Notes: a model not told the origin generated them from the letters alone. A stretch of DNA of 64,000 nt from Vespula vulgaris (GCF_905475345.1 NC_066592.1:6067501-6131500), one strand, 5' to 3'. Shown: positions 24,962 to 37,026, counted from the first letter of the stretch. Numbers and translations: made by a program.

Positions 24962-25030
24962 AAGGATTCTCTAGAAAGTTCTTCTAGTGTGTACAGTGGT
25001 CGCTCGATAGACTCGCCCCTTACGCTCTGA
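24962..25030 (+). CDS. Small terminal-exon candidate
   Basis: Strong acceptor (gcatcgttttcttacag) followed immediately by an open frame of 22 codons ending in TGA at 25028-25030. The peptide is serine-rich (starts KDSLESSSSVYSGRS) with a hydrophobic C-terminal residue, which resembles a phosphorylatable tail but matches no family I can name. Entry phase is 0, so it could follow the exon 7438-7476 if the first of that exon's two donors is used. The region stays GC-rich to about 25200. Short length makes this weak. Confidence 0.25.
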   Translation, partial: KDSLESSSSVYSGRSIDSPLTL

Positions 25031-25425
25031 TAACGAACTACCCTTTCGGTCGATTTGAGAGAAGTGCGAGAAGTTCGGTTTCCACCTTGTTGCTAAGGAG
25101 ACTTCCCGCATCTTTCTGCAACCATTGCTGTTTGAGTTTAGAGATAGCTTAACTATATTCTTTTTGCTCCTTATCCCCACCCATATCTCCACCCCCGTGT
25201 TCACGTTAATTTTTTATTTATATCTTCGATTTTCATTCTTCGTCCTTGACAACAATGACATTAATTAAAAAAAAGATATAAACTTTCTAGAAATTTATCT
25301 ACTTGAATTCGATACCTTGGACGATAAGATGTGAAAAGTTTAAAAATTTTTTTATAACAAGTATTTATTTCGAGATCTTCTTCTTTAAGTCGAAACTCTT
25401 GATACTTTGAATTTATATAATCGAA

Positions 25426-25430
<5 letters not shown>

Positions 25431-25461
<31 letters not shown>
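25431..25461. repeat. (TA)n microsatellite
   Basis: TA run of about 31 bp. Confidence 0.94.
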
Positions 25462-25463
<2 letters not shown>

Positions 25464-26939
25464 AATATATAATTTTGAAATAATGTCTTCTTTTTTTCTT
25501 TTTAATTATAAAAAATACGCTTGAATATGTTTCGCATAGCTCGATATATTTTTTTCAAATTTTGTGTTTTACGATGTCCATACACGAATAAAGTAATAAT
25601 GCATGAATAATTATCGTTTCATTCAACGATATCTCCGAATGAATTTATATTTATTTGCTTTTATTATAAGCCATACCTATTTCTTTGAAATTGCGTTGAT
25701 CGAGCCATGGGGATCTAGGTCGTTTATGTGGGGCACCTAATGTCAAAGGTTACGCGAAAGTCCTATCGTTCTATCCTGGATTTCAAAGATTCGAACAGGT
25801 TCCATCTTCAACGAAGAAGAATTTTTGCTGAGCTTTTTAAGATAATCAGCGATAAAATTGGATCATCGATAGACACGAACAAGCAATAATTTTAGAAATT
25901 TCATAAAATCCTACCTCTAAGGTATTGTCTTCCTTTTATTTTATAAGGAAAAAAATGTAAAAAAAAAAAGAAAAGCAAAAAAAAAAGAAAAAGACAAGAA
26001 AAGAAAAGGAAAAATAAAAAAAGAAGAAAATGTACAAAGTTAGATCGTTCGATCGCAAAATTGAACGATACCGTAATTAATTCCTTATCATTACGATCAA
26101 TTTTATAAATAATTACAGTGACTATTTTATCAAAGAGAATTTTACAAAAGAGCGAAAGGACAAGCGTATTTCAAAATGTAAAATTTGCTTTCACCTACTT
26201 AACCGATACCGGTTAATTAATCTTTCGGGGTCATCGATTATTGGTAATTAATATTATTTATACTCGAACGGACGTCATTAATATTAATAACGACGTTGGT
26301 AACTATATTGGCGTGACATGTAGCAAACGATAAGTGACTCTGAGATAGATAGAGACGTCGAACGTGGTATAATTATGTGAGAGAAGATAACGTCTCCGAT
26401 AGATTAAGAACAAAGTGAGAATGGAAAATGGAATAGTAATCGCAATGATTCTAGAGTAATAACCGTTGTTACGGGCAACGAGGAGGAGAATTTTTTCTCA
26501 ACGTTTAAAGCGTAGATATCGGTATACGTCGACCTTTAACAATAGATAATCCTCGCTCCGTTACGAGTTCAGATCGTTCAGCGTGCAAGAAAGCTTTCCA
26601 TCCGAACGACAAAGCCAACTTTCTCGAGCAGCTTTGTATAAAATCACGTTTATTTTTTTACGCGAGTACGACGAGTTCTTTAGAAATTAGAAAAAAGAAA
26701 GAAAACATTTTTTTTAATGTCCTCTCTGCGAACATTTATGAAACGATCTATAAAAACTTGAGAAATATATATTCCTTTTTAAATAAAAAATGAAAATTTT
26801 GAAACGACGGTAACCATGAAAGGTGCTTTCAACCAAATTTTCTACGGTCGTTAGTTAAGAGACCATAGTCGAAATAATTAGAAAGTTCTTCGTAATAATA
26901 TTTCATCGAGTTTCTGATAAAAACAATAATAAGAGGGAA

Positions 26940-26940
26940 G

Positions 26941-26996
<56 letters not shown>
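26940..26996. repeat. (GA)n microsatellite
   Basis: GA run of about 57 bp with one early interruption. Confidence 0.95.
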
Positions 26997-26997
<1 letters not shown>

Positions 26998-27323
26998 TGA
27001 AAGAAGTGACTTAGCGAAAACTTTGGTAGCACGCGCTAGTTAAGAATAATACTTTCAAGAGTGGGTTCTAACTTTTACATTAACTTACGCATGAGTTATT
27101 ACGTCGAGTACTATATTTATCTAACGTAACTTTTTCTTATTTTATAGTAGAGAATCTGTAAGATACACCTACTTTTCTATCTATCCATCTATCTTCGTAA
27201 AAGTATTTTCTTGATGTATTTCGAAGGAAGGAATGTACACCATGATATGGATGAGTTTGGTTGGTAATTAGATTTTCAAAGTGGAGGAACAAAACTTTGC
27301 TCGATAATAAATGACAGAATTAG

Positions 27324-27324
27324 C

Positions 27325-27375
<51 letters not shown>

Positions 27376-27404
27376 TTCTCTCCTTTTCTCTTTTTCTTTC
27401 TCTC
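27324..27404. repeat. (CT)n microsatellite
   Basis: CT run of about 45 bp followed by CTTT-type repeats, forming the pyrimidine tract of the acceptor at 27430. Confidence 0.92.
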
Positions 27405-27430
27405 TGACTCTCTAAATTTTTTTGTTTTAG

Positions 27431-27547
27431 CGGAAATTTTCTTTCCTCGTTCGCTTTCGTATAAGGATACTTACCCGAGTAATGCAATTTAATTTCACTG
27501 CTCTACACAGATTGAACGAGGTGAAAGAATCTTTCGAGGAGTACTAA
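27431..27547 (+). CDS. Weak exon candidate after CT tract
   Basis: Acceptor ttttttgttttag follows a long CT tract. The frame is open from the AG for 38 codons to TAA at 27545-27547, with a possible donor inside (acgag|gtgaaa) after about 30 codons. The residues are mixed hydrophobic and basic; no family is recognised. On the other strand a perfect donor (gtaagtatcc, plus-strand 27469-27478) sits in the same stretch. Chance is likely. Confidence 0.15.
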   Translation, partial: RKFSFLVRFRIRILTRVMQFNFTALHRLNEVKESFEEY

Positions 27548-27738
27548 TGTTTGCTTATAAAAGAATGTTCGAAAGATAACGAAAGATATTTCGAAAGAAA
27601 TAAGAAACATTCGAATTTGTTTGATTAATTTGTTCTTGTTTTATTTATTTAGTTATTTATTTTCTTTTTGTAAATATCGTGAATATGTATTATCGACAAG
27701 CGTTTGTAACGGATAATGAATAATTTGTAAATGAATAA

Positions 27739-27791
27739 TCACACACACACACACACACATTCACACACGCACATATATATATATATATGTG
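27739..27791. repeat. (CA)n/(TA)n compound microsatellite
   Basis: CA run with one interruption followed by TA and GT repeats. Confidence 0.93.
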
Positions 27792-28278
27792 TGTTTTTAT
27801 TGAGCAAATAATATATGTTTCCATGGGATTAAGTACACATAGATATCGTTTGAGGAATATCCGAAGCTATTTAATGTACAGCACGTTTTCCTAGGGAAAT
27901 GTCGGTTTCCATGGCGATTCCCGGATGTATGCGGCACGTAAAATCAATGGAACGATGTTAAGTGCATTGGTTCCATTAGTGTCAAAACAGGAGGATCAAA
28001 TCACTGGATTCATTTTATTACAATTTTTTTTTCGATATTCTATTTCGATAATACAAATTAGTAGATCGAATCAATTATTGATGTTATTAATTGTCGATTC
28101 TTCCCAACGGGGATTATATAGTTAATTCATTGAAAATCGAATGAATGATTAAGAAGAATTCGTAGAAAATTGACGAACATCTGTTCCAGTTTGCTTGCAA
28201 TTCGCAAAGAAAAAGAATTTCATATCGACAATAGCAATTACTTAGCATTTGCTTTTATAGATTCATTTTTCTATTTTG

Positions 28279-28309
<31 letters not shown>

Positions 28310-28730
28310 TTGTTATCCATTTGAATTCTTAAACTTCATTTCAGCGTATAGAAAGAGGAAAAGAAGAAACATATTATCAAGATATAAAGCTTCAAGTAGA
28401 AGAATTATTTTTTAGATAAAGATTTTCTTTCTTAAATAACTATGAGAAAAATATTTTCTCGTCATAAAGTCAAAATTTTCTCTTTCCTCTTTTGTCCGGT
28501 ATTATACGAAGATGAAATATTTATAGTTTTCCATGGTACACGTGTCGAGTTTTTCCGGAATATCCACGTACTATTGGAATTCCTATGGTTCTACTTCGTT
28601 AAACGAAAACGCAGGTATATTTAAGGGGAAGCTGAAAGTTCAGCTTGGGTATTTCATCATCGTTATTTCTCGTTATGATGTGCTCGTTTGGAAAACGATT
28701 AAATCGAAGAGATAGAAAAGAGAATAATAA

Positions 28731-28734
<4 letters not shown>

Positions 28735-28785
<51 letters not shown>
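28735..28785. repeat. (TA)n microsatellite
   Basis: Clean TA run of about 50 bp. Confidence 0.95.
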
Positions 28786-28790
<5 letters not shown>

Positions 28791-29938
28791 AGAGAATATG
28801 AGGGAAACGAGGTGAGCAAATCGATGATCGAAGTTAAAATTTTTCATATAAATGGTTTAATCGTCGGTAACGGCGAACACTATGACAAAAGTGTTTTCAA
28901 ATTCTTTTCATCCCGTTTAATCCTCCGAGAGTAGTTCGATGATGCATCGATCATCAACGTGAGGATATGCGCGTTTGCAAAGTTACGCGAGGAAATGAAT
29001 TTCTATAGAGAAGTCAACCTTTTCAGAGTAACACGCACGAATCTTTTCATCTCCGTTTTTTCAATATCTTTAATCCTCTTTCGTTCTCGGTATCATAGTT
29101 ATTTTCAATTTTTATTATTTCTACTTCGGCTTCGAAGTTTCTCAGAAATGAAGTAGATATCGTTATTAACGATTCTCATGGAAGTTAATTTTTTTATTCT
29201 CTCTCTCTCTCTCTCTTTTATATTTTTCTCTCTTTTTTCTTTCTTTCTTTTTTCATAGGTATCGTAGTTTGTCGTATTTTTTTTCTCTTTTTTTTTTCAC
29301 TTCTTTTTCTTCTTTACATCGAAATCAACTCGATGATTATAGGTACTGATTATTTACGTTATTGGTATTACGATAGGAAAGAGAGAAAGCTCTTATTCGT
29401 ATCATTCGTACGAGTTTGAGAGCTCGTTCGTGGATTCTTCGGAAATTTATAACCATTCGTATTAGGTATAATATCCGTCAAACAAATTTATATGCATACA
29501 TTCTACGTATTACACAATAGCAATATCTTCCCTTTCTCTCTCTCTCTCTCTCTCCCTTTCTGTATATATATATAGCTTTTACCAAGATGGTAGACACGTG
29601 TACGTGTTCGCGACGCTTCTCCTCTTTGCTCCTTGAATCGAGTACACGAACACACTGAGGCCAAGGTTCGTAGCCAATTACTTCGAGTGTGTGCGGAATA
29701 TAGAGTGGAAATTCTCGGAACATCGGCAAGGATCTTGAGGTCGTCCTCTCTCTCTCTCTCTCTCTCTTTTTACGTTCTCGTAAATTTTGTAAAATCACGT
29801 GAACCACAGAAAAAGACTTTCCTTTTTCCTTTTTCTCCGCACGTATTTCCTTCTCTTTATCTCTATATCTGTATATCCTATCATTTCTCTCTTTCTCTTT
29901 CTCTCTTTCTCTCTCTCTCTCTCTTTTGCCTTCTTCAG

Positions 29939-30063
29939 GATTAGATTTAAAAAAGATCCAATTCTATGATAACACCTCGTCTTCCTTTCATGTAGGCGAA
30001 ATATGTAAAAAGTTTTTTCTCATCGAGCTGTCGCACATCGTGCGATATGTCGTGTCGCTTTAG
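29939..30063 (+). CDS. Weak terminal-exon candidate
   Basis: A CT tract of about 45 bases ends in cttcttcag. After two leading bases the frame is open 40 codons (begins L-D-L-K-K-I-Q-F-Y-D) to TAG at 30061-30063, entry phase 1. That entry phase fits the exit phase of the 3934 start exon. A second acceptor (cctttcatgtag) lies inside. No domain is recognised and no polyadenylation signal is seen close by. Similar frames occur by chance in this window. Confidence 0.2.
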
Positions 30064-30814
30064 AACTTTAAAGTGAGATCGATCATGTTTTCGTGATCGA
30101 TAGGTGTCTCATAAACGTATATCCTTTTTCGTAGCATCGTAATTCTGAAATCTGTTACCGCTTTATTTACTTATTATTATTTTTTTTTTTTCTATAATAT
30201 ATTTACGCTTTTCGTAATTAGCCGATATGCGGAAAGATAAAGGAGAATCAACGTTAACGATAAGAAAATCGAAAGGTCGAGAGAAGGATGGAATAGCGTG
30301 TATCTGTGTAAGTTTAGATATAAGTTAATAATAACGACCCCCTTCGATCCTTCTATGTTTTATTTATTTTTTATCTTTTATTTTTTTATATATATATATA
30401 TACACACACACAATATTTATATACACATTCGCGATTACTAACGTTGCATAAATTTTCTTACATCACCGTCACTGTATAGTTTATCCATCCATTACGTTCG
30501 TATCCCTTTTCCACGTCTGACCTCACGCAGATTTCTCTACTTGTTTCTACCATAATGCATGTTAATATTATTACTTATATTGCGCCATGTCTCTTGTTTA
30601 GTTCCTTCTCCAATCCTTCACTCTTTCTCTTTCTCTCTCTTTCTCACATTGATTCTCTCTCTCTCTCTCTTTCTCTCTTTCTCTCTTTCTCTCTTTCTCT
30701 CTTTCTTTCTCCCACATCTATATAGGGTACATATCTAATTATGCAAATCTTTTCCAGTTATTCTTACTCTATCTATCTGTATAATATTCTTTCTTGTCTT
30801 TTTCTATTGTACAG

Positions 30815-30841
30815 GCACATCGCGGGCCAGCAGTCGTGCAG
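30815..30841 (+). CDS. Candidate 27-nt microexon
   Basis: A pyrimidine tract (ttcttgtctttttctattg) and tacag acceptor precede 27 GC-rich bases, which end in a cag|gtataa donor. The local base composition changes sharply: 67% G+C in the exon against A+T-rich flanks on both sides. All three frames are open, so length (a multiple of three) and composition are the main evidence. Read with entry phase 1 it encodes T-S-R-A-S-S-R-A-G and joins in frame to the 40-nt exon at 31744; read in phase 0 it encodes A-H-R-G-P-A-V-V-Q. Microexons of 27 nt are typical of genes with neuronal alternative splicing. The gene is unrecognised. Confidence 0.5.
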
Positions 30842-31542
30842 GTATAATTCTTCAAGCACAACACTCGCAGTTTTTATTATCTGTAAAAAGGCACCTTAGG
30901 CGTCTAATTAGCGCGTAGAATGCCATTTGCGAATCGATCAAGTTAGAAATTAGGAAAAAGAAATGTCTTAGGCCACTCTTTATCTCTAATGTCACTTTTA
31001 ATTAGAGGAACGACGTTGTCTAAAGGCTTCTTAGCGTACCTTTAGTCGTTGAACGATCATATTAGAGTAATCATGCCATGAAATTACTTCTTGTTTTTCT
31101 TTTTTGTTTTCTTTTTTTTCTTTTCTTTCTTTCTTTCTTTTTCTTTCTCTTTTTTTTTTTTTTTTTTAAATAGAATACGCTTTAGTTATCGAGAAATTTA
31201 TTTTCCATTCGCGAATAGTTTCGCGAAAAAGGATTGTGATTATTTTGCTATAGAATAAAATTTTTCGAGTGGGTGCTCGAAAATTGTTGAAGTGGGTGAA
31301 TACGACGATACCGAGTCTGACGATATACGAAATCTTTTTCTCTCTCTACGTATATATTATATATATATATATAGTTTGTTTTCTATTTTATTATTATTTC
31401 TATATTTTTCATTATTTTCCTTTATTCTTCGCGTGCTTGGCATGAGACATCACGAATGCACGAAAAAGAAAGAAGATCCAATCGCATGGTCCGATAGTTT
31501 AGTGATCTTTATTAAAACTTCGTTTCTAGTCCTTCGTTTGTG

Positions 31543-31543
<1 letters not shown>

Positions 31544-31586
<43 letters not shown>
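31544..31586. repeat. (CT)n microsatellite
   Basis: Clean CT run followed by CTTTTT-type repeats to about 31630. Confidence 0.94.
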
Positions 31587-31589
<3 letters not shown>

Positions 31590-31743
31590 CTCTTTTTCTC
31601 TTTTTCTCTATATCTCTATTTCTCTCTTTCTCTTTCCTCATTATTATCATTAGATGCAGCAGCCTTTTTAGTACATTAGAAGCGACAACGTGATGGAACT
31701 TTTATCAGAATGACTTCTTAACCCATCGTTTTCTGTTTTATAG

Positions 31744-31783
31744 GTAAGTGGCTCGTTCTGCACAAGAAGCTCATGTTCCGTCG
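31744..31783 (+). CDS. Candidate 40-nt exon or recursive-splice (RS) exon
   Basis: A T-rich acceptor (cgttttctgttttatag) is followed directly by gtaagtgg, and 40 bases later by a second perfect donor, tcg|gtaagtc. The juxtaposed AG|GTAAGT is the signature of a recursive splicing (ratchet) point, and a nearby downstream donor is what RS-exon definition needs. As a coding exon it is open in two frames. One, entered in phase 1 from the 27-nt microexon, reads K-W-L-V-L-H-K-K-L-M-F-R and leaves two bases (phase 2). Both uses are possible. The AG|GT signal and the second donor are seen; which use occurs is inference. Confidence 0.48.
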
Positions 31784-32118
31784 GTAAGTCACAGCTTTTC
31801 TTTCACCGAAAGCTTACGTTCTATCGAAAGCTCACTGCACCATTTCATTGTCGATAAAACAGAATGCACTTTATCGACTTCTTTGAAATATACAAGGTCA
31901 GCAAGGCGATTCGAAACTCGTTCGGTAAATATATTCCGTCGGTAAAGTCGTTGAAAGCTCTCGTTTTCTGACGCAAGTGATACGAGTCCGACATATCTCG
32001 TACCTTGCCTTAACCAACGTGTTTGAAGACCGTATGCGACTCGGTTGGCACCGTTATGTAATCTTAATATTACACAATATTACAAGAAATAACATAAGTT
32101 TATTATCGTTAAATTTTT

Positions 32119-32167
<49 letters not shown>

Positions 32168-34149
32168 CATTTAAGTATACAAAGATGTAGTAATATAAAA
32201 GTTATGGTATGGTAATTAAATCTTTGCGAAATATCTCTCAATTTATCTACAACTTTGCACTTGCTTCTTATTTAAATATACAAATTTCCACACAAAATGA
32301 TATAATAAACATCAAACGAATATAATATTATTTACTGGTTAAATGAATATTTATATAAATTCAAACTTTTAAACGTTTAATTAAAAAAATCTGCGAGATC
32401 TTTAATAGAAGTTCGAAACTAATCGTCTACTCTTACAACTACCCTAGAACTACTTTTAGAATAGGAGGATTATTTCTCGTTAATGATCGAGTTTGAAAAG
32501 AGATTATTACTGGTCTAGGTTCTCGATAAACGAAGGTGAACTTTCGAAAAGATACAGTAGATACATAGACTGACGTGAAATCGCAAGAGGTAGAATATAT
32601 ACCGCTTAATGGAAGCAATTATCGTTGATAAGAAAAAATAACGAACGAGCGATTATACGCTCTACAAATTTTAGCGTTACGTTTGTTGAAGTGTCTATTA
32701 AAGAAAGAATCATAGAAATTACTCGTTATATTCTTTGTTCTTTCTTTTTTTTTTCTTTCACACAAATCAAAACATCAAATCGAAATTTTTGTGATTTTAT
32801 TTTTAATTCATAGCTCGTTTTAAAAAATATAAAAATTTTTCTATGAGAACGGACGTGACGTCGAATGATCGTTCGTGAATGTCTGTCCGTTAGACTTCGA
32901 TGCAACGTCAACTTCTATATAACAAGCGTCTCATCGATACTCTCTTCTTTTTGAACAAATTTTTCTCCGACGAAGAGCTTTCATCGTCGAAGTTACTTCC
33001 GAGCGATCCTTCTCGTGAAATGTCGATGAAAACGGACTTTCCATAGTAGCTCCGACACGACGTGATTGAGAGAGCGACGTGCTTGCCTTCGCTTTGAGAC
33101 GAGAACGAGGCCACGGATCATTTTTCATTTCGCATTTACGTTAGACTACTATCCATGGAAGAAAGGAACGCTAACGTAAACGCGAGCGTTTAGCTTGCCC
33201 ACTAAATTTAATCTCATCTATGAGAGTTACCTTCGTGTATCTCAGAAAAAAAGGGGAATACTTTTCGAAAAATTATTCTTGCGGCGAAGTGCAAATTTTT
33301 ATATATGAAATTAGAAATTTTATATACAGACGAAATTTTTATATACACAGTTTAAGTTAGTAGACGGAAATAGTTACTATAGTGCGAAGTTTTACTTAAC
33401 GTAAGAAAAATTCGTCGAGTAAAAAAATATATTCTTCGAAGCTTTATAGTTATAACGATAGGGAAAAATTCTTTATTCGTGTTAATTATAAATACGTTTA
33501 GGTATGATAAATATGGAATTTTTTTTCACGATAGATACGATGTGCTTTTTTAAAAGATAAAATATAATCTCGATAAATTCATTTCTCGATGAAAAGCAAA
33601 CTTCTTTCCCACCCTCTTTCTCTCTCTTTCTTCGGTCGAACGATTTTAGAAATTAAAAAAGCTAATTTTATATAACGAGGACAAAATCATTCTCGTCGAA
33701 GTTTATGCGAGCCGAACTAGATATATAGGATGAAACGAAATGAAATTTTCAACGAGGTGAGATATATACATAAGCGTTAGTACTAAATTATATTTATGTT
33801 AAAGGATACAATGATTTCATTGATGCTCACATATGGCATTGAAAAAGTAACGTTATGACAGCTGGATTAATAATAATACGATATCGATAATGGACGATAT
33901 ATCTTAATTAATATTAACAGGAAAAAAAAGGAAGAGATTTTCTATAATTAAAATCTCTTTTCAATGATATCGCATTTGTGGAAATATCAAATTCATTCTA
34001 TAAAAATTTGTTCTTTCTCTTTTTTTTCTTTTCTTTTCTTTTTTTTTTAGGCATCATTGAAATAACGATTTGATTATAATGTAAGATAGAGAAAATTGTT
34101 GCATTTTGATAAGGTCGTAATTATAATTAAATATTTAAGAAAATATTTA
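31784..34149. other. Non-coding block
   Basis: Presumed intron. It has a (TA)n tract at 32124-32166, several T- and A-rich runs and a GC-richer part at 32870-33200 where three frames are open on the minus strand without splice support. No feature is supported. Confidence 0.5.
32124..32166. repeat. (TA)n microsatellite
   Basis: TA run of about 42 bp. Confidence 0.95.
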
Positions 34150-34335
34150 ATTAGTCAGTTGATTCAACTTACGTTTGAGTTATGTTCGATTCCGAGGAGT
34201 TAGGTCGGCCACAGTAGTTTGGTTTTGTTAGCGGTTTCGGATCACCGAGTTCGAGCCCGGTGTAATGGACAATGGTCGAGCTGTCCTGACCATTCTCCAT
34301 GTTTCGGTTGGCTTTGTCCGAGCAAGGATCATTTT
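34150..34335 (+). mobile_element. tRNA-derived SINE-like element
   Basis: Contains two perfect matches to the RNA polymerase III B-box consensus GWTCRANNC: gttcgattc at 34184-34192 and gttcgagcc at 34249-34257. The second lies in a T-arm-like stem (caccgag / cccggtg, 34243-34249 with 34256-34262, one A-C mismatch) and is preceded by an A-box-like ggccacagtagtttgg (34207-34222). The downstream ttctccatgtttcggttggc resembles a body motif seen in many insect SINEs (recalled, not searched). A T-rich stretch follows. The tRNA fold is degenerate, so this is a relic and not a tRNA gene. Boundaries are approximate. Confidence 0.42.
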
Positions 34336-35044
34336 TTTCTTTGGGTTAACACAGATACTTACTAGGTGGTAAATTTGAGGTATACCTAACTTTGAGTAGA
34401 ACGTTAAAATTGTCATCATTAGTTATTTCATTAGCTATAAAAAAAGGCTTGTTCGTGTTGACTTTGTGAGAACTATTCTATCATGATCGTTGATCCATAT
34501 TCGTAGTTTCTTTATTCGATTTGAAAATTCTTTAAATTTCTTCGAAGAACAATACTTCGAAATTTCCTCGCTATCCGTGCCAAGCGAACAATTTTCTCCC
34601 TCTTTTCCATCCCCCATACGATGATTTCAAAGTTCTACTCGAGTTCGTTTACGTGTGTGTCCGTCCTAATCTTAGTAGTTGTGCCCGAGGAAAGGGAGCA
34701 AGAACTCGTGAGTTTCTATTCCAAGTACTCGACGAATAAGACACATAAAGTAGACGTTAGGATCTGTTTTAGACAGGTCAACGAGAAAACTGTCAAAGGT
34801 AATTTTATGGCATGCAGGTATATATGACAGGCTGGATAGCGAAGCGAATGGAGTCTCGAATATTTTTAACGTCGACCGAAAGATTCCCTGATATTCGAGA
34901 TTTTGGAGAAAAATTAATGATACAAAAAGTGCGTCGTTTATTTTCCATGGGTCGAAATTTTTGAAGGATAAATTCGCAGTAGCGTGTACGATTTTTATAA
35001 CTGGACAATCGTTGCGTCTTTTCGGAATATACCTATATATATAT

Positions 35045-35095
<51 letters not shown>

Positions 35096-37026
35096 GGGAA
35101 GGGTATGCACGACGTGCCAATTTGTTTTGGCAGCACGATAGGAAACATTCGTTGAGTTAGGAGAAAAGTGTCATATGTGTCAGACCGGTAAATATTATCT
35201 ATGGGATTTTTATTTTAACAAGAGTACTTACTGGTTGGAAATGTAAGGTTCTATCTTTATTAGTATCTCTCGAGAAACATTCAACGATTCGAGAGAAAGA
35301 CTCGGTTCGTATATCAGTACTGTCATTTATTAGATACGTCACTTCCGTTCTACGATTGACAGCTGTCAATAGTAGTAAAAGGAAGTTTAACAAAAGTTGC
35401 GGAAGCTTGGTATTGTGAGAGGAAAGTTACGTTTTCAGGGACGTGCTGTCCTTCGTCAGAGAGGAGGACATGTATTATTCGTAAAGCGTGTGCGTTGTGT
35501 TCTAAACGACTGACTAACCGGTGATGACTTCTCGAAGGGAATTTCCGAAATCGATAATTCAAAGTTGTTGCTTCACGCGACGCGATTTATTTAACGATGG
35601 ACGTCGATAATTTTGCTTTTAAACCGTGTATATATTAATTTTTATCGAAATGAATGAATATCTCGAATAAATATTCGTTTTATCGAAATTCTTATTGACT
35701 AATTCAAAATCGGTTTCCCTTTGGTAATGTAGGAAACGATTGAATCGTTTTCGTGCACCGAGCTCGTATTTCGGTAGAAGACGAATGTTAGTAATTTCGT
35801 ATTACGGGGATTAACACGGAAACGCGTGTATGCATATGAATATACGCGCAAGCGTATTTGACGTAGGACCACTTATCCGTTAAGATTTATTACTATCGGT
35901 TCGTTAAATTTACGGTAGAACGGTTATGCGAAGCAACGTCTTGCCCCGGCCATGCTCGTAAATTTACGAAATCACGAGCAGACGTATGTAGCTCGTTCGA
36001 AATTAATTCGATAGATTAAATCGAAGATTTTTATTATTAAATTAATCAATAATGTGGATAAGGAGTTATTAGATGTTTAACAATGAAATACTACGTAGTC
36101 ATGTATGGTCGATTTTTCATTTTTTATTTTCTGTTTTTTTTCTTTTCTTTTCTTTTTCCCGTTTTCTTTTTTCTTTTTTTTTGTTGTTAATGTGTCAGTA
36201 GAAAACCATAGGAGACAAGAACGATTTACACGACGAGCTCGAACTAAATCAATTTGTTCCTCGAATTGATAATCCGCGTGCATGTTCGTGAGCACGCTAT
36301 GTACAGAAGTTGCAGGTAGATCGTATTTATGTATAATCAGAGCCGTCGACAGGTAATGTCTGTATATACGTAGGTATATATGTACGTATTTATGTATCTA
36401 TCTATCTATGAATGTATCTACAATAACTGAGCTGACAGGTGACGGACCTGAACTACTTCGCGCAATTTCACGAGTATCGTTTAACGTGGAAACCGCGAAT
36501 ATCAATTTGTGGCTATGAGCATGGGTTAAGAGTAAAGTATCACGCCAAGATCCGACCGTTATCGCTTCCTTATGTCAAAGACGACAAAAACTTGTTTTTT
36601 ACCCATTAATCCAATTTATCTATCGATTAAGATGATAACGAGAGTTCGTCAAATGTTATCGTGTCATTGTAAAAACAAGTAAAAAGAAAAGAAAAGAAGA
36701 AAAAAGAAAAAGCAAAAGAAAAAGAAAAAAAATGATCCTATGAAAATCAATAAAAAATGGAGCATTTTACCATCTCGTATCAATATCGTAATGATTAATT
36801 CGATTGGAGACTCTTATTAAACGAAAATAAAGAAGAATAAAGAAGAAAAGAAAACTGTAATAATCGATGATCGACTTCGTAATACCATTAGAAGATAAAA
36901 CAAGAGCACATAGTATTATGTACATATATAATTCATAATATATACGATGAGAGAGGTCCCCATCGCAATGGGTTACGGTTGGAAAACGAAACCAAGGAAG
37001 GAATACCCAACACTGACCTCACTCAC
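34336..37026. other. Non-coding block
   Basis: Presumed intron or intergenic DNA. It includes a (GA)n tract, T-rich and A-rich runs (36115-36185, 36680-36735) and several minus-strand donor-like words without matching acceptors (34357-34363, 35225-35231). No gene is supported. Confidence 0.5.
35049..35091. repeat. (GA)n microsatellite
   Basis: Clean GA run following a TA run. Confidence 0.95.

Larger units (their letters stand above)
25031..30814. other. Presumed intron with repeats and acceptor-like sites
   Basis: A+T-rich DNA with long GA, CT, TA and CA microsatellites. Strong acceptor sites at about 27430, 28345 and 29938 each open short frames of roughly 38, 24 and 40 codons; I list the longest two separately at low confidence. 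A repeated GTTTCCATGG word occurs at 27816 and 27905. No donor-bounded exon could be supported. Confidence 0.45.

Noticed and set aside
28347..28420. Acceptor-anchored frame of about 24 codons
   Set aside because: Good acceptor but very short, and two frames are open; indistinguishable from chance.
34184..34262. Functional tRNA gene
   Set aside because: B-boxes match but the acceptor and anticodon stems cannot be completed; better read as a SINE relic.
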